DNA of 64,000 nucleotides from Opisthorchis felineus (lineage: Eukaryota; Platyhelminthes; Trematoda; Opisthorchiida; Opisthorchiidae). The stretch covers positions 103,744-167,743 of the forward strand of contig SJOL01008845.1 in NCBI GenBank assembly GCA_004794785.1. Direction: 5' to 3'. The notes below the pieces were generated by a model, which saw only the letters and a program-made list of their open reading frames with translations, was not told the origin of the DNA and made no database searches. A program made the position numbers and the translations under genes. Position 1 is the stretch's first letter. Each line of letters begins with the position of its first letter. Positions 48,982 to 59,355 of this stretch are shown here, one piece after another.

Positions 48982-49363
48982 GTTGCCAGCGAACGCTCTA
49001 CTGTGTCCGCTTTGTTAATGGAGCGTCAAGTCCGGTTGGATCTGTGTCTTCAGTTGCGGTTGTTCGAGGCTGATGTCAATTCTGCCCTAGACTGTTTACG
49101 TCATGGCATCCCATCCTTTAGTCAGCTTCTTGCCAACAGGAATGAGGCGAACAGTTTACTCAATGCGACGGCCACGACACAGTCACCCGTCAGTTCATCC
49201 CAGTTTGCTTGGCTAGCAGATCCTAGACAAGCACCCGATATTGCTTCACTAGAAGAACTGTCTTCAATCTTCATGTCAGTTTTACCGGCCGCCGAAGAAG
49301 TTCTCAACAAAGGTGGTGAACTGATACGTGCTTTTGAATCCCTCGGTGTCAATTTTCCGGCTG
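48982..49363 (+). CDS. trio: trio exon 12: spectrin repeat
   Basis: Codes residues 886-1012 plus one base. It begins VASERSTVSALLMERQVRLD then LQLRLFEADVNSALDCL, equivalent to the family ELFQERKIKLELFLQLR segment. A divergent Thr/Ser/Pro-containing loop (about residues 940-965) interrupts the repeat before PAAEEVLNKGGELIRAFESL. The donor GTGAGT at 49364 leaves phase 1, the only phase-1 intron found. The preceding intron is only 89 nt. Confidence 0.93.
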
Positions 49364-49455
49364 GTGAGTTACTTTATTCTCCGCTGTCTCGAATTACAAT
49401 CTGCTGTGCATATTTTGGATGGTCATTGAACCATATTCTCTGTTTTATTTGTTAG

Positions 49456-49625
49456 GTGGTCCCGGCTCCAGTGACTCAGGTGTAGGTGACAGTGCCGAAA
49501 CTGCCATGGAGCGTGTGCACCGCTTGAGCAATGAGCTCGCAGAAGTGGTTTCTTTTGTTGATGAACTAAACGAAAAAATCAACGGGGAACTGGAATGGCG
49601 ACGTCTTGAACAGCAAAGCAAACAG
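49456..49625 (+). CDS. trio: trio exon 13: spectrin repeat
   Basis: Two bases complete a Gly codon, then 56 codons to residue 1069. GSSDSGVGDSAETAMERVHR is followed by FVDELNEKINGELEWRRLEQ, the family helix of the type DLLEFL.EKQQEL. The acceptor is TATTTGTTAG, the donor GTGAGT, and it leaves in phase 0. The intron before it is 92 nt. Confidence 0.92.
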
Positions 49626-49729
49626 GTGAGTAGCTGTCAAGTAGAAACCTCTTCGACCACTCTTCCTCACTCAAGACTTAGATCTCTGTGTCGACCGATC
49701 TTACCAAACTCTGAATTACTTTCAAACAG

Positions 49730-50085
49730 GTCCTGCTTCGCATCAGTCAGTGCGAAGATATGATGCGCGATACGGCCATTATTCCGGCCAATCTTTCCGA
49801 GGCCCAAAGTTTGCAGACGGAACACGAGAAATTCCAGCCAGTGCTTAACGAAGCTCATCCAAGAGCCGTCCAATGCGCTTCTAAAGCAAGTCTGCTGTTG
49901 CATCAGACGGCCAACTACTCCAGCAGTTCAGGTCTTCTGTCATCATCCACGGGTGGTAGCAGTACCATGGAACATCCACGACGCAAAGACTTCCGTGCTG
50001 TTGGAGAAGCGGTGACGGAACATTGGCAGAAGTTGGTCTATGCAGCCGAAGATCGGCATAAGCTCCTGGTAGCAGCCACTAACTG
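49730..50085 (+). CDS. trio: trio exon 14: spectrin repeat with Ser-rich insert
   Basis: Codes residues 1070-1187 plus two bases of the next. AQSLQTEHEKFQPVLNEAH matches the family helix AEQLQREHEQF. A Ser/Gly/Thr-rich insert (about residues 1135-1155, SSSSGLLSSSTGGSS) follows. Then AVTEHWQKLVYAAEDRHKLL matches the conserved ASHWQQLMLKMEDRLKLV. The donor is GTATGT in phase 2 inside the Trp codon. Confidence 0.93.
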
Positions 50086-52198
50086 GTATGTGTGACTTTT
50101 TGGTGACTTTATGATTTGGGTTAGTGTGTTTAGCTCTGCTTTGGTGCTTTAGACATCGTCGGATAGTACAGTTTCAGCGTTTGTAGTACAAGCCGAGTTA
50201 ACAAATGTATGACAAATAAACGAGTGCACCAGAGCTTTGACTTCAGATACGAGTTTGCTGCAACACACTAGGTACAGTGTGATTAAAGATTATTCGAGCG
50301 AAAATTGGCGTACATCTGAAGCACGCCCTAAACTTTGAACTAGACCTCGAAGAGTTCGAGATAACTCAATGGTTAAGGCGCCAACTTACCGGAAGGTCCT
50401 TGGTTCAAGTCCAACCTCGGCATCTCGATTTACCCCGTATAGGCTTAGGCAAATTGGGTGTACCTCAGCCCTCGTGCTTCCTTCGGGTAGCGTGGCAGTT
50501 CGGCACCTAAAGGGTGTTACAACCGAACAGTTATATCAATACGGTATTATATAATTCAGTGATTCAACATACCAGGATGAACAGCATCCAGTGGAATCTT
50601 CAAAACAAAATTTATGCCGCTGCACTTGAACAACATTTTAAAACTCCGGGTAAACAACTTGGGACACTAAAGCTGATGTGGAAGAACGCGCACAATCGCA
50701 AGCTTAAGAATATAGTGCCGCCGTACAAACAGATTCCTCAACCTCAAAGAATTAAAAGGGAGCCGTCTCACTTCACCGGACACGGACTCAACATGCGTGG
50801 ACCAGGAAAGATAATGGGGTAAGATCACACCCAACTATCTGACGGCAGCATATTTGAGAATGTCTTGATCTTAGCAGTAATTCTGCACGTCGCCATGGTA
50901 ACAAGAACCGCAGAAACGACAGTGAAACACGCAGATACTTTTGCACGTTCAGGTTGGGAATCGTAAAGACCTATTCACGGTTGTTGAAGATATTCTGAAG
51001 CTAGAAAACAAAGTATGTGCAAACAATAACACTTGGTACTATTTTTGCTACCAATTAAGGACAACAGCAACGTACATTGTTTGATGTATGTTGTGGAAAA
51101 GAAAGGGGATAGACGGCAGCGGCCGGTTGGAATCAAGAAGGACTAATGTCCGGTGTAATGCATCATCGTCATCACAGACAGCAATACACCGGTAGTGGAA
51201 ACTGGTACATAACCCGACAGCCATGAAGGAAGAAGGTCTTAGTAAAGGTTGAAGGGAAAGGAGAAGGGTGAGGACTCATTGCTCTATGACTCGGGAAAAT
51301 GTCCAAAAGCACACACGATAGAGAATCGTCAGCTAGGTCGTCCTGTGTTAAGGGTCGGTTACGTGCCGCAAGGTATCCGACCACGTACAACAAAGATGAC
51401 GCGGACTCTACCCAAAAAAATGCGAAGATCCCACAGCGCTCACCTTGACTGTAGGCCGTCAACTGGGGCAACCATGCGAGATGATGACAATCTCATGGTC
51501 GATGTAATGGTCGGAAAAGTTTTCGGTAAACAGCCTCGAATAGGGCTCTCGGAGGCAGTTATGTTGTTGGGGAAAAGTATCATCGTCCAGGCTCAGGAGT
51601 ACTGATGGCTTCGGGGTTGTAAAAGTTGTTCCTGAGCGTATATTCGTTAGTGGATTGCGATTGTCCCAACAGTCAAGTTCCTGAACTTCACCGTCCGTGC
51701 TTGTTTCATGCGTACTCACTCGAAACGCTTAATACCCGAGTCTTATCAATTGATTTTATAATGTTTGATGCTACCACACTAGCGAGTTTTGTGACAACTG
51801 GGATGCCAGGCTGGAGCATGCTCATGCCCACGTTCTGAAGGGTTCCGGTCGTGAAGTTGGTGTGGCGTTGTTTCCACGGGAGTGGTAACCCGGCGATGAC
51901 CCTCAGCCATATTGCATGTCATCGGTAAGCCAATATGCAGTAGTTAATGGATCGACTTTGGTAAGTTATATTTTTGGTTTTCTGTCTCCATAGTAGACCT
52001 GAATCACCCTTCTGTCAAGTAGCTTTCCACATCAAGCGCGGCTTGAGCCACTATATTTGGATACATGGTTCAAAGTTGGAACAAGAGCATATAGGATGTA
52101 CCTTTTGATACATGTCTTCAATTTTTTTATTTGCCCTGATTAATTGTGAGCTGACTGCATTTCATTTCCTCAGCTATCCCCAACTTTTCCATCCTCAG
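50086..52198. other. Intron 14
   Basis: 2.1 kb with one SINE. Open frames at 50514-50822 and 51249-51605 (+) have no recognised family; the second lies in purine-rich sequence like that at 2450-5590. Confidence 0.5.
50354..50536 (+). repeat. tRNA-derived SINE copy
   Basis: TTCGAGATAACTCAATGGTT head, a diverged B box (GGTTCAAGTCC), TATAGGCTTAGGCAAATTGG body and AGGGTGTTACAACCGAACAG tail. It lies 270 bp after exon 14. Confidence 0.85.
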
Positions 52199-52378
52199 GT
52201 ACAAAACGTCAGACCAGGTTACTTCGGTCCTCTGGTCTCTGGAAAAAGAATACCGTCGTGAAGAAGACTGGTGCCAGAATGAGAAGGCCATGTCCGACAC
52301 TGCTGGCTATTTGAACCAGCTATCAATGAAGCACGCCGAACAGAAGGAAGCCTTCCTGAAGGCTTGTATGCTTGCAAG
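52199..52378 (+). CDS. trio: trio exon 15: spectrin repeat
   Basis: One base completes Trp-1188, then YKTSDQVTSVLWSLEKEYRR, EEDWCQNEK and HAEQKEAFLKACMLA. The YKTS..V.SVL.SLE.EY.REEDW and EQKEAFLKAC.LAR strings are among the best conserved outside the GEF domain. The acceptor is CATCCTCAG, the donor GTGTGT, phase 2. Confidence 0.96.
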
Positions 52379-54370
52379 GTGTGTTCATGCTGGTAGTTCC
52401 AGCTGCTGCAATTTAGGGGAAACTAGTCCATAATCATACATAATAAAATTTCGTATCGGTTATCCTGCATTGGCTAGATTATTTTAAGTGTATGCCTCTG
52501 GTATCTGGACTTTCAGGATATTGGTTTGCCTCAGGACAAGCAGTTTGTCCAGTTTCAATTTCTAATCAAATTCTTTTGGGACTGCTTCAGCAGTCAAGGC
52601 TCAGGAACTCGATTACGATATCGTGGGTTACAGTTGTCTTCTGGAACGATCATTCTGCCTAAGAGACCTTGTTTGAGTCAGTTTTCGGTCATCCCCGGTA
52701 ATTTTTATCGGTCCCTTTAGATGATCTCCCTAGAGGTGGGGCAACTGTGATAGCAACTTGTTGTGGCGAACATGACGACCTTTCATGTGAGCTGTGAGAA
52801 ATTAACAAAACAGTTGAGAAGCTGTGGCACATCGTTGATCAACTCGCCGTTGTCACTCCCAGCAGTAACACTGTGGCAAGCTTGTGATCCTCGTTCCATT
52901 TGCTTGTTTCATCACTATAATGAATCCAGCCTCAGCTATGGAGAGGCAAAACTAACACTTGAACGGAATGCACCGGTGCACAGGATTTTGTCTTCCTTAG
53001 GTACATTTTGTGTAGAATACCGCCAGGTGAAGAGAGTGCCGAGGAAGTGTATATTTTACGCCGGCTGTTTGGAGGTGGGCAGCACTGCTTCTGGACGTCG
53101 TTACGAAGCCAATCAGACGGAACAAAAGGATTGAAAGAGCACTTGAGACAACGACGGATGATGTGGCAGTTAGCTCACTTCGGGAATGCATCCAACGCCA
53201 CAAGCTGTGTGGGCTTGGTGATGTGCCCCGCATCTTGAGTTTGGAGTGGTGAAGGCCCAGAAGTCAGCAATGTATATGGCTTGACAGAAGGATACGGAGT
53301 TGACAAAAAACTTTTTGTTGTAAGTGTGATCTAACTTCCAGGAGCGGGTCCACACGACCCACCTTGCGCCTGACCAGGGATAGCTGAACATGCGGCGGCA
53401 AACTGAAGTTGTTGCTGCCAGATTCTCCTATTGATTGTCCTAGGTTCAGGCACTTTAGATTTTTCCTTCCCCTTTCAAATAAATTACAGTGCTTGTGCAA
53501 CATTGAAACACTGATGTTGCTGTCATTAGTGATAAACTCTATGGTTAAGTTGTGCGTCCTTGGGGACGAATTTCTGACCCGACTAAACCGATTTTCTTCA
53601 ATTTTTCGGGATGTTCCAAGTCAAGCCAAGCCGAACTTTGTGCACCCGGAAGTAAATTTTCAACATACAGAATTACCGCGGAGCTTATGAAAGTATGGGG
53701 AAGGAGAGTGCACATATTTAATGCCATATATAGATTATCAAGCTAGAAATTTTAGCCTAATTCTACCCTTTAAGAAGGTTCAGTTAACCAGATGTCGGGC
53801 CAAGTAGTATACAGTGGAGTTAAGGAAGATTGTAGTGTGAGCAAAGATGTGTATGCTTTTTTGTTGAGGGTTGGAAGTTCAAACGGCAACAAATAGGAAA
53901 GGATGGATGGGATTTTGGACATCTCATCTGATCCTCAGAGGAAACATGTAACGAACGTCACTGCACTTGCTGACCCCAAAGTTAACAAGTACATTCCATG
54001 ATGTGCCGCTGTGTCCAGGACCACCTTACACTCCACAAGCAAGGAAACAGTGTGGCAGGTTTTCTGCTTGATACGTTTAATGGTTTCGAAGTAGGATTTG
54101 AATGGTAAATGCAGCCTTGTGCCAAAACTGATCTTCCGCAGTATCCGCTACCTATGTTATGCATTCTCCCCTGGGTTAGCTACTGCAAAGCTTATTTCGA
54201 TTTAGTTGCAGCTGCACACTCGGGTTCGATCTTTTCCGTCATGCCTCTACTGGTTCTGCTTGAATACTGTTCGCCTCCGGTATGACATCTATCTTTGAAT
54301 CGTACTCGTTTTGAGCTAGCCAACGCCCGTCTTATCTTTGTTCCTTCGTTCACTCACTATGCAACGCTAG
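52379..54370. other. Intron 15
   Basis: 2.0 kb with nothing recognised. An open frame at 52763-53134 (+) has no family resemblance. Confidence 0.5.
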
Positions 54371-54557
54371 ACGTACGTCGGACTTGTTCAGCCGCTATCT
54401 GCATCGTCAGTCCCCCACAACACCGGGTCGAAAGGAAGTGGAAGAGAAAATGCGGACTGCAATGTCAGAACTAATGGCCAAAGAACAGGCCGTTCTTGAA
54501 GCTTGGGCTGTTAGACGTCGCCGTCTAGACGACTGTATATACTTCATCAACATCAAG
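54371..54557 (+). CDS. trio: trio exon 16: spectrin repeat
   Basis: Codes residues 1248-1310. RTSDLFSRYLHRQSPTTPGR corresponds to the family DVFLKYLHRNS motif. KEQAVLEAWAVRRRRLDDCI matches the helix ending in RKRRLDQC. After this the family has a complete further spectrin repeat beginning with a Phe/Glu-rich helix, but the next exon here does not resemble it (see findings). The acceptor is CAACGCTAG, the donor GTGAGT, phase 0. Confidence 0.94.
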
Positions 54558-54608
54558 GTGAGTGTGCGTTTTTGTCCTGTATCCACTGTATCCACTTTTG
54601 ATTCAAGC

Positions 54609-54790
54609 TACGGATAGCTCAGCTGTTAAGACGCGGAGCTACTGATCAAGAGCTCCGTGGTTCAACCGCAACCCTAGTTTTCGATTGTTCCTATCTAGGT
54701 TTAGGTGACTTCGCATCGTCTCAACCCTCATGCTTCCATCGATCGATGGCAGTAATTCTTTGAATGGATGCCCAGCTGAACCATTATCTT
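54609..54790 (+). repeat. Diverged SINE copy inside the short intron 16
   Basis: ACGGATAGCTCAGCTGTTAA head, GCTCCGTGGTTCAACC B box, CTATCTAGGTTTAGGTGACT body and CAGCTGAACCATTATC end. It makes up more than half of this 320-nt intron. Confidence 0.82.
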
Positions 54791-54877
54791 TCTATCTTTA
54801 CCTGACCACTGACCTCGCTAGGTAAGTTCGCGCTAATCATAGATGTGTTAACGTCTTCCCCTTGTTCCTACATACAG

Positions 54878-55269
54878 GGCCGAGTCGAGGAACTCCTCAC
54901 CCGTGTACAGCAACAGTCTAGCTTGATGCATTCACCATCCAAAGACATTGGCATGACAGTCTCCAGTCAGCTCGCCTCTTCACTTTGTCAGGAGGTGAAT
55001 CGAGCCTGTGAAAGTTTGGAGTCAATGATTGCTGCCTCGATGCCCTTGTCACCGGGCCATACAACCCAGCTGAGATCGCTTCTAAAGCGGCTGCAATCCA
55101 CGCTTCCTCAGCCATCTCCCTCGACTGCCACTGCAAAACTGAGTGTCAGTGGTCAAGATGTATCTCAAAAGCCACAGGGCGAACAACGAAAGTTATCCGC
55201 TCCAGCCTCAGTCACAAGTCGTCTGGATATTGCTCCTCGACCGAAGCGACCGGATACGGATACTGATAG
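54878..55269 (+). CDS. trio: trio exon 17: divergent helical region before the GEF domain
   Basis: Codes residues 1311-1440 plus two bases. GRVEELLTRVQQQSSLMHSP and SSLCQEVNRACESLESMIAA look helical. The rest is a Pro/Ser/Thr-rich tail (QPSPSTATAKLSVSGQDVSQ and so on). No close match to the last spectrin repeat of Trio is visible. Placement is supported by an intact frame, the CATACAG acceptor, the GTAAGT donor, and a phase-2 join that gives Arg with exon 18. It could be a shortened or fast-evolving repeat, or a neighbouring alternative exon. Confidence 0.82.
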
Positions 55270-55404
55270 GTAAGTGTCGCTAGTCGACCCCGATATATAA
55301 CACCAACCGACTTTCTTTTCAACATGCTTCCACAATTATTGTGGACATTTCGCGTGACCAACTTTGGACTGTTTTCATACACCCTTATTTGTGCTTGTGT
55401 ACAG

Positions 55405-55657
55405 AACGTCGGTGTCAAGCACTAGCAGTTCTGGCGCCGGTAGCACAAGCACCGGGGCTAGCGATGTCTTCCTTGGTTCGGGTTCTGCCGCGTCAGCTAC
55501 CGGTCCGACCCAAGAGCAACGACGAATGATCCGCCGTCGGGAGAACTTGCTTCATGAACTCATCCAGACCGAGCGCAGCTACGTCCAAGCACTGGAACAA
55601 TGTCTGGCCACCTACAAACAAGGATTGTTAAATCCGCCGTCGTGGCCCGAACTTAAG
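55405..55657 (+). CDS. trio: trio exon 18: linker and start of DH (RhoGEF) domain
   Basis: One base completes Arg-1441, then 84 codons to residue 1525. A Ser/Thr/Gly/Ala linker (about 1442-1475) leads to RRRENLLHELIQTERSYVQA, the first conserved region of a Dbl-homology domain, in which the Glu of TER contacts the GTPase switch I in the family. The exon ends PPSWPELK at GTAGCT, phase 0. Confidence 0.94.
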
Positions 55658-57561
55658 GTAGCTATTTTTATTCGTCATGTTCTCTAACCATTTGTAGATT
55701 TTGAAATTGCTAGCTTCATGTGTCCTTGCCTACACACTTTGTTATTTGAAGACTCGCCTTTTATCAAAAGCCAAATCACAAGTGAAAGCTTTTTCCCTCG
55801 GGTAGGATGCCTGTACAAAGCGATTTTGAAGGTTATCCAGTCGAAGTGCAAATGAGTGCGTAGTGCCAGTTTGCCAATCAAGAGAAGTCAGTGTGTCACT
55901 TCCTTGCTTGGCATCCTTTCTGAGATTATCATTTGCTTTGGAACAATTAATAATGCTAGGCTTCTAGCTTGTGTGTAAATTTGACGTTTGTAGTAATATC
56001 TTCACGCGTGCCGACCTACTAAATCGCCACATCATACCTGTAATTCAGAAGTGGCATACAACTCACAATGTCATCCGATGCGTTATCACCGTTCAACATA
56101 TAACAGGAGTCTTATGTGGTTCGCCATTCCAGGCCCCTGGATTGGGTTGAATGCCTTTTATCTAAGCAGTCACAAGAATGTGGCATGCACTTTATAACCT
56201 ATATATGAAGAAAACTTGTCAACTTTATTCCGACTTTGTCTCGTTTGCGAAGGGTTCGCTCTACCTCATGAATTCACGCTTTCATGATCGAAAAACTAAA
56301 ACAACAGATGAAACCGTTCGACAGATCAGTCGTATATTGTGACTAGTGAGATGAGGAGTACACAAACTGGTTCACATGCTGGCCAGAACCCACCACCGCA
56401 GCGTGCGTGCAGTACGTGCTTATTTTGCTTTAGGTGCTGTATTCCGATTGTCCTTGTTCTTTGTCCCCGTTCCTCATCGAAACTCAAGATTCTGCAACCC
56501 GCGTACTCTGGTAGTTATGGTGCGTGTCTTTTACGTTCTACCAGAACCGGTATTTGTCTGCTTCCCAAGGTTGTTTACTCAATTCTGGATTCGTCTGCGC
56601 TCCTTTCTAATTATTGTTTATGATTTTCGAGCTCTGTCAGAGGTGAACAACCTTTTACTGTCGCTTTCAGTTTGTACGTCTCTGTATTGCTAGTTTATCA
56701 TGTCCCTCCTCCAAAAACTCATTTTATCATCCTTTACAGGAACCACTTGGATTCCGTTTCATGAGATTTACCACAGGTTTTCTAGGCTGAAGTGTTCATC
56801 ATTTGATAATAATCATCACGGGACACCTTCCATGTTGATTATAGTCCCATTTAGCCTGAATCTGGCGCTTTGCTTGATCGCTTTTTCACTTTGACAATTA
56901 ACCTATCACTGGTTGTGGACAGACTTGTCACTGACACAGTGAAATGTGCAAAAAGGCAGTTAACCATTTCGGGCAGGATGTCGAACACCACGGTAGCTAT
57001 CTTGCATCCGTCGTGTTGTGTTTCTGACCACCGCTGGGTACAGACACTGTTTCATTTGTTCATACTCCTTTTTTCTTTGTCGGCAACCACTGATGTTTGA
57101 ATTAGAAGTCTGCGATTTGTGGTGCCTGCTGGGGATTTGAACAGCTTTTGGCTGTTGCAACAGTACATTTTGAAGAATTCCAGACGACCACGTCATCATT
57201 TATTAGCCTACCTAGTAGTAGAATTCCCTTCCATCATCTGTCAGAGGACATTCCTAGTTCATCCGGTCAGTCTACTCGAAATGATGTCTGCGTAATTGCA
57301 TCAAACCAATTCTTTTAGCCTCATGTCATGATTATTGTGCTTGCCAAGCTTGTCTCTGTCCGTCCACTTTTTGGATGTGAGGTTGACTCTTGGTGACTCG
57401 TAGATTGCACAACCTGTTCGAACGAGTACGAATAGATTTTTTGTCGAAACTGAACCAACTGCCTGTTGTGATTAGTTCACGTGAACGTCACTTTCCGGTA
57501 GACGTTCTTATGGATGAACGCACAATAGCTTATCCGTTGCATAGTTTGTTGTTCTCACTCT

Positions 57562-57725
57562 GGCTCGAGATAACTCAGTGGTTAAGGCGTCAGGCTGGAG
57601 GCCAGTAGAACGATGATTCTATCCCAACCTCCGTCTTTCGCTCACGCTTAGTTGAGCCCGAGCAACCTGGCAAAATCTCTTCTCTTGTGCTGTTCTTAGT
57701 CTACATATAAGCAGTGCACCGAAAG
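57562..57725 (+). repeat. Diverged SINE copy, joined to the next one
   Basis: GGCTCGAGATAACTCAGTGG head, a poorly preserved B box, CCCGAGCAACCTGGCAAAAT body, ending GCACCGAAAGG directly against the head of the copy at 57726. Confidence 0.75.
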
Positions 57726-57940
57726 GGGCGAGATGGCTCAGTGGTTAGAGCACGAATTTACTGACCGGAAGGTCCGTGGTTCGAACCCGATCTCTGCCTC
57801 TCGACTTACCTTGCCTAGGCTTGGGCAACCTGGCAGTATCCCAGCCCTCGTGCTTCCTTCGGGTGGCATGGCAGTTAGGCACCGAAAGGGTGCTACAGCT
57901 GAACGATACGCCGAAAGGGTATCGCAGCTGAACGAACAAA
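57726..57940 (+). repeat. tRNA-derived SINE copy with duplicated tail
   Basis: GGGCGAGATGGCTCAGTGGT head, GGTTCGAACCCGATC B box and full body. The tail CACCGAAAGGGTGCTACAGC is followed by a second tail-like unit CGCCGAAAGGGTATCGCAGC and then an A-rich end, as if the copy had inserted into the tail of an older one. Confidence 0.9.
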
Positions 57941-59219
57941 AAAGAAGACCTTGTTCTCTTCATTTTCGATACCTTTTGCGCTCCGTCATTCTGCTAGGCT
58001 TTTTAGACGGAGCACATAACTGATGTACGCATACGTATTTTATTCATGTCTTCACCAGGTTAATGCTTTAACGGGAGTTCAGGAGAGCCCGTCAACTCGT
58101 TCCATGCCCGATTCCAGTTCGTTCATCTGCAGTTCTGATAAACACACGTGTACCTACGTCGCCATCGGTTCTGTTCTTCTAATCATAAGCACGTGCGCAG
58201 CCACATCGATTGCAGGCGGGGCGTTTTGTTCGAAGCGTTTACTGTTGTGTGTTTTGTTTGTGTATCTGGCCGGGGAAGTAAACACCTCTGTTTGTATGTG
58301 TATGAGCGTGCCTTGATTGTCCGACTTCGTACTGAGCCTCCCATGTGGCCAATCGGTTTCGTAAATGTTGCGCCAAACTAGGTCACTATTAAAATTTGCT
58401 TTATGGATGTTGTCAGTAGGTGACTGACATTCCGCGGCAACTAGACGTAGTTAAGCTGTTTTCTGGGTTTTTTATCAATGACTTTGTTTCTCTCATGTTC
58501 TCAAAAAAAAAACATTCGATAAACCTCCTTGATAAAAGACAGCTTCGGGAGAGATGAATTTGTTCTTAATTTCGGGCCATCTTTTCTGCAGCTGCCTGGT
58601 TGATATATATATGTATCACAATCCAATGATATTTCCATCCCAAGTCTATTTCACTTTCTTAGACGTAAATGTGCGGTCATTTCTTCACTTCTTTTCAAGC
58701 TACTCAACAAAAGTATATTTATTCAAGTCATTCTCGACGGCTGTTTCCAGTTTACATCGTTGCGTTCTCTTCAACAGCCTGTCCGTACCAGTATCATAAG
58801 CTTGCGCTCTCTGCCAACCTGACTGCGTCACAAAGTTTGGTAGATACCACTTCAGTTTAATCTAGATGGTAGTTAGAATTATCCACATTCTTGTCACAAC
58901 GCGTTTCCACCGTTTCTTGCTCGTAAGAACAAAAGTACGCTTTTTGGAGGACGTAAAACGCGTAACGTCTACATGCATTTAAATTGGCTAAGAATCTGCC
59001 TGATAATGATTTGTCTACTAGTTGTTCCCAACTTTTCCCAATTCCCACCGAGGACCTGACAAGTATCGGCTTGATAACGAGTTCCGGTGCATAAGCAAAC
59101 TAACGGAATTCACATACACCGTGCTCCAAGCTGGAAGGCGAGTGATCGCGTGGTATTAAGGTTCAGAGAGTGAACTTTGAACCTGTGAACATCGAGCGAT
59201 GTAAACCTGCCACATTCAG

Positions 59220-59260
59220 CTGATGAGTCCCAGTCCGGATGAAACCTATAATGGTTTTCT
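59220..59260 (+). ncRNA. Hammerhead ribozyme-like core
   Basis: CTGATGA at 59220-59226 and GAAAC at 59241-59245 are the two invariant boxes. Between them GTCC and GGAT can form stem II (three Watson-Crick pairs and one G-U) around a 6-base loop. After GAA, ACC and GGT (59244-59254) can form a short stem III ending in a GUU cleavage-type triplet. I could not form a convincing stem I by eye, so activity is doubtful. Confidence 0.5.
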
Positions 59261-59299
59261 TGACATAACATAATACTCATAAGGCTGTTGAACACTGTT

Positions 59300-59355
59300 C
59301 GACAGCCTACTACCGGTTTCACTCCTTTCGGGACTCATCAGGTAAGCGTATTCTA
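59300..59355 (-). ncRNA. Second hammerhead-like core, opposite strand
   Basis: On the minus strand CTGATGA (59341-59335) is followed by GTCCCGAAAGGAGT and GAAAC (59320-59316). This resembles the fluke hammerhead pattern CTGATGAGTCCC..GGAC.GAAAC, but the GGAC position reads GGAGT, which weakens stem II. A distal stem I (GAATAC with GTGTTC) can be drawn. Probably a decayed copy. Confidence 0.45.

Noticed and set aside
50514..50822. 102-codon open frame (+) after exon 14
   Set aside because: It begins inside a SINE tail and has no recognised domain; treated as intronic chance sequence.
52763..53134. 123-codon open frame (+) in intron 15
   Set aside because: No family resemblance or splice logic to trio; including it would break the conserved exon 15-16 join at Arg-1248.
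54558..54877. A hidden exon for the missing spectrin repeat
   Set aside because: The intron was read in all three + frames; apart from the SINE there is too little sequence, and no spectrin-like helix was found.
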